Origin: Capillidium heterosporum
Taxonomy: Eukaryota; Entomophthoromycota; Entomophthoromycetes; Entomophthorales; Capillidiaceae
NCBI GenBank assembly: GCA_016630905.1
Contig: WBMQ01000008.1
Coordinates: 1,054,001 to 1,118,000 of the forward strand
DNA: 64,000 nt
Direction: 5' to 3'
Part shown: positions 60,779 to 64,000 of the stretch, in pieces
Numbering within the stretch: the first letter of the stretch is position 1
Layout: every line of letters begins with the position of its first letter
Program-made: the position numbers and the translations under genes
Notes under the pieces: generated by a model
The model's input: only the letters and a program-made list of their open reading frames with translations
Told to the model about the DNA's origin: nothing
Databases searched by the model: none

Positions 60779-63700
60779 ATGGCTTCACGGATATTTAGTT
60801 CCCCATTCAACTATTTCAAATCAACCTTCTCCAAGAAACCACCAGTTGATGATGACAAGCCAAGCTCTTTTATTTTAAGGTCACGTTCATTTAGGAATGA
60901 CAACGACCGACGCATCTACTTGGGCATGAGTTTACCCGACCACCTACTCGATTCGGAAGGCCAACCCAAAACCAACTTCAAGCCCAACAAGATAAAGACG
61001 ACCAAGTACACCTTTTACAACTTCATCGCCAAAAACCTGTTCGAGCAGTTCCGGAGGGTAGCCAACCTGTACTTTTTAGGCATGGCCATCCTGCAGCTGA
61101 TACCAGTTTTCGGCGTAACCAACGTTGTCTTTGTCGTGCTACCACTGCTGACCGTCATACTGATAACAATGGTAAAAGACGGCTTCGAGGACTGGAAGCG
61201 TAGCCAAGCCGATAATAAATTCAACTCGACCATGACCCACGTGCTGTCCAACGTCCACAACTTTAATCACAGACACAAGGAGCCCAAATGGTACGCTAGG
61301 TTTTTACCGGTTAACTTTTCGCTCTATAACTTACTGTTTGGCAATCCTAGCTCGTCACTGGTAGCGTCCGCCTCTGGTATCTACCAGCCCAACTTTGAGC
61401 CATGCCTGTGGCAGGACGTCCAAGTCGGCGACATCATATGCATAGAGAAGGATGAGTCGGTACCAGCCGACGTCCTAATCCTGTCTACCTCCGACCCGGA
61501 AGGGGAGTGCTACGTCGAGACTAAGAATTTGGACGGAGAGACCAACTTGAAAGCTCGCAGCGCCCTCAACGAAACAAGTCATCTCAAGGATTCAGCAGAC
61601 TGCGCCCAGCTGCAGGGCCACATCGAAGTTGGATCGCCAACCTCCAACCTGTACTCTTTGAACGGATCCATTAGTCTTGTCGAGCATGGAGAACGTAACT
61701 ACACGACCGGCACCTCGCGTACCAATTCGATGATGGATCTAGAGGTCCGACTCAGTAACCTGCCGTCAACGCCCATCCCCTTCACCATAAAGAACGTTCT
61801 ACTACGTGGTTGTGTTGTCAAGAACACGAGATTCGTTATTGGCATCGTCATGTTTACCGGTTCTGATACCAAGATCATTCTCAACTCCAGCCCAACTCCC
61901 TCCAAAAGGTCCAAGATTGAAAAGATGATGAACTTTCAGGTAAATTTTTGTTTTAACTTATCGCTTAAAGCCGTATAGGTGGCCATCAGTTTCGTGATTC
62001 TAGTTGTCTTAGGCCTGATAATTGCCATTGGGTACGGTATTACCTGTAAAACGTGGGCTGGCACTCCTGTTGCACTACTATTCGGTACCCCTGACGATGT
62101 CTTTAACGCTGCCTTTATTAACTTTTGGTAGCTTATTTCTGTAAATGCATTCTAATATTCTTTTCAGGTCGAGTCTTATTCTGCTACAAAACGTTATCCC
62201 TGTCTCCCTCTATGTATCGATTGAATTTGTCAAGTCTTGGCAGGTAACCTAACCTCATTTTCTATTTTTAAACATATCCCACCAGGCCTACTTCATCTTC
62301 TCCGACATTAATATGTACTACGCACCAACCGACGCAGTCGCCATTCCCAAATCATGGAATTTATCAGATGACTTGGGCCAGATCGAGTACATCTTCTCTG
62401 ACAAAACCGGCACTTTGACGCGAAACGTAATGGAGTTCAAGAAGTGCTCTATTGGTGGCAAGATCTATGGTAAGGATCTACCTGGACAGGAAACCGATGT
62501 CGAAAAGGGCCTTAAGCGCCGTAAGCACGCGACCCAGGAGGTTAAAGAGGCCAAGACGGTGGACATTGAGAAACTGAAGCGGGAGTTCCAAAGTGCGATG
62601 CAGGAGGTGTTTCCAATGGAGAGCTGCGACTTGGACCAACTCCCCTTTGTTGATCCTGATCTTTACTACGACATCAAGCAAGGGGACGACCGCGGTGACA
62701 AGATTAAGGACTTCTTTGCCAACTTAGCGCTGTGCCACACTGTACTGCTAGAAACCGACTTAGGGATTGAGGCCCGTGACAAGAACCAGCTGGTATATCG
62801 TGCCGAATCCCCCGATGAGAAGGCGTTGGTAACTGCTGCTAAGGATCTGGGCTTCCAGTTCCTGGGAAAGACCAAGGCAACTTGTCAGGTCAAGCTGCTT
62901 AGTAAGCAGTATGCCTTCGAACAGCTAGCCCTACTGGAGTTTGATTCGACCCGTAAGAGGATGTCCGTTGTACTGAGGCGACCGGCACCTTGGAACGACA
63001 TCATCCTACTGGTCAAAGGAGCCGATAACGTCATCTTGGAACGTCTTGCCAAAGGTCAGGATGAGCTTACCGAAGTCACTCTCAAACACCTCAAGGAGTT
63101 TTCAAACGTAGGTCTGCGGACATTGTGCCTTGGGTACCGTATCATCGAGGAACACGAGTTTGAAGATTGGATTTTGCAGTTCAAGGCGGCCCAGTCCAAC
63201 CTAGTCGATCGCGAAGGCGAGCTAGAGAAGGTAAACGCGTTGATTGAACGTGATTTGGTACTTATGGGAGCGACTGCTATCGAAGATAAATTGCAAGAAC
63301 ATGTCCCAGAGGCAATTGAAGCGCTACGACGCGCCGGTATCAAGGTGTGGGTACTGACAGGAGACAAGATGGAGACTGCTATCAACATCGGGTTCGGATG
63401 TAAGCTACTGACTCGTGATATGAAGATCTGGACCGTAGCTTCGGGATCGGCCCGCAACGTGCGCGACAACTTCGACCACGTCATTCAGGAGTTGGACCAA
63501 CTGGCTGACGGGCAGCACGCCATTGTCATTGACGGCGCTGCCTTGAAGTACATTTTGGACAAAAAGTCAAGCTTAGATAAGCTCCTGGCCGTTGCACCTC
63601 GCTTCAAGGCTGTCATATGTTGTCGAACTTCACCCCTCCAGAAAGCTCAAGTCGTCCGATTGATGAAAAAAGGACACAAAGCTCTGACCCTTGCTATTGG

Positions 63701-64000
63701 AGATGGGGCTAACGACGTATCCATGATCCAAGAGGCTCACGTCGGGGTCGCCATTGCCGGTGAAGAGGGGTTACAGGCCTCCATGGTGTCCGACTACACG
63801 TTAGCTCAGTTCCGCTTCCTGCAGAATTTGTTACTGGTCCATGGTCAGAACTCCTACCATCGTATTGCCGAGATGACTTTATGCTTCTTTTACAAGAATA
63901 TTATCTGGACCTTCTCGGCTTTCTGGTACCAATTCTTCTGCGGGTAACTTTTTAACATTGTAAATTGAACTAATTTTTCGGGATATAGGTTTTCTTCCAA
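60779..64000 (+). CDS. P4-ATPase phospholipid flippase, 3' end outside window
   Basis: Flippase that moves aminophospholipids or phosphatidylcholine to the cytosolic leaflet, in Golgi/endosome or plasma membrane. Exons are 60779-61939, 61979-62127, 62168-62243, 62286-63943 and from 63989 off the window. Start chosen at the first ATG (MASRIFSSPFNYF). The N-terminal DEVLD-type region KTTKYTFYNFIAKNLFEQFR is typical. The actuator domain has the P4 version of the dephosphorylation loop, with DGETNLK where other P-type ATPases have TGE. Also seen are NVIPVSLYVSIEFVKSWQ (the P4-specific P-V/I-S-L-Y in span 4), the phosphorylation Asp in SDKTGTLTRN, YRAESPDEKALV, KGADNVI, GDKMETAINI and GDGANDVSMIQ. 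A roughly 100-residue Ser/Thr insert near 61260-61370 and 61580-61720 lengthens the actuator loops. The spans after IIWTFSAFWYQFFCG are missing. Class is probably Dnf1/2-like, uncertain. Confidence 0.92.

Overview
The window is nuclear DNA of a fungus, most likely an early-diverging lineage (Zoopagomycota or Mucoromycota grade). This is inference. It rests on a secreted CRH-type GH16 cell-wall transglycosylase, an Iml1-type GATOR1 subunit, MET2, an Sds3-like factor, and a LIM-kinase-like kinase with a C1 domain. The DNA is AT-rich and the genes are spaced by 0.1 to 3 kb. Introns are frequent and mostly 37-60 bp, with GTAAGT-like donors and CTAAC or TACTAAC branch sites. I found no transposon, CRISPR array or viral gene.

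Layout. 0-7 kb: a six-exon secreted Cys-rich protein, mitoribosomal uL11, a p24 cargo receptor, a Vps5/SNX1 sorting nexin and a proteasome-assembly-chaperone-4-like protein. 8-15 kb: an L-lactate dehydrogenase, a secreted Pro/Lys/Glu repeat coiled-coil protein and a mitochondrial DEAD-box helicase. 15-21 kb: a LISK-like kinase with two microexons, alpha-MPP, an Mgr3-like TPR membrane protein and tRNA-Pro. 21-33 kb: a disordered orphan protein, a 3-kb gap, MET2 and a SulP-STAS-CNB transporter. 33-43 kb: a membrane UDP-glycosyltransferase, COX16, IML1 and an ARFRP1-like GTPase. 43-55 kb: a thioredoxin-like protein, Pescadillo, tRNA-Thr, GH16, kynurenine 3-monooxygenase and a nucleotidyltransferase-like orphan. 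56-64 kb: an Sds3-like protein, an ENY2/Sus1-like protein with an acidic tail, and a P4-ATPase cut by the window edge.

Themes. Several products act in mitochondria: uL11m, MPP-alpha, COX16, the DEAD helicase, the Mgr3-like protein and KMO. Others act in secretion and membrane traffic: p24, Vps5, ARFRP1 and the P4-ATPase. The mixture looks like ordinary eukaryotic gene order, not a cluster.

The most notable signal is a set of reading-frame breaks in otherwise well-conserved genes. IML1 has five or six, the UDP-glycosyltransferase one, and kynurenine 3-monooxygenase one at CCC-TGA-C. The p24 gene may have one more. All are fully explained as +1 shifts (one extra base) and none requires a -1 shift. 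No intron compatible with family conservation was found for the IML1, UGT and KMO sites. Either the assembly carries single-base insertions, or these genes are decaying, or this organism tolerates or programs +1 ribosomal frameshifting. The sequence alone cannot decide between these.
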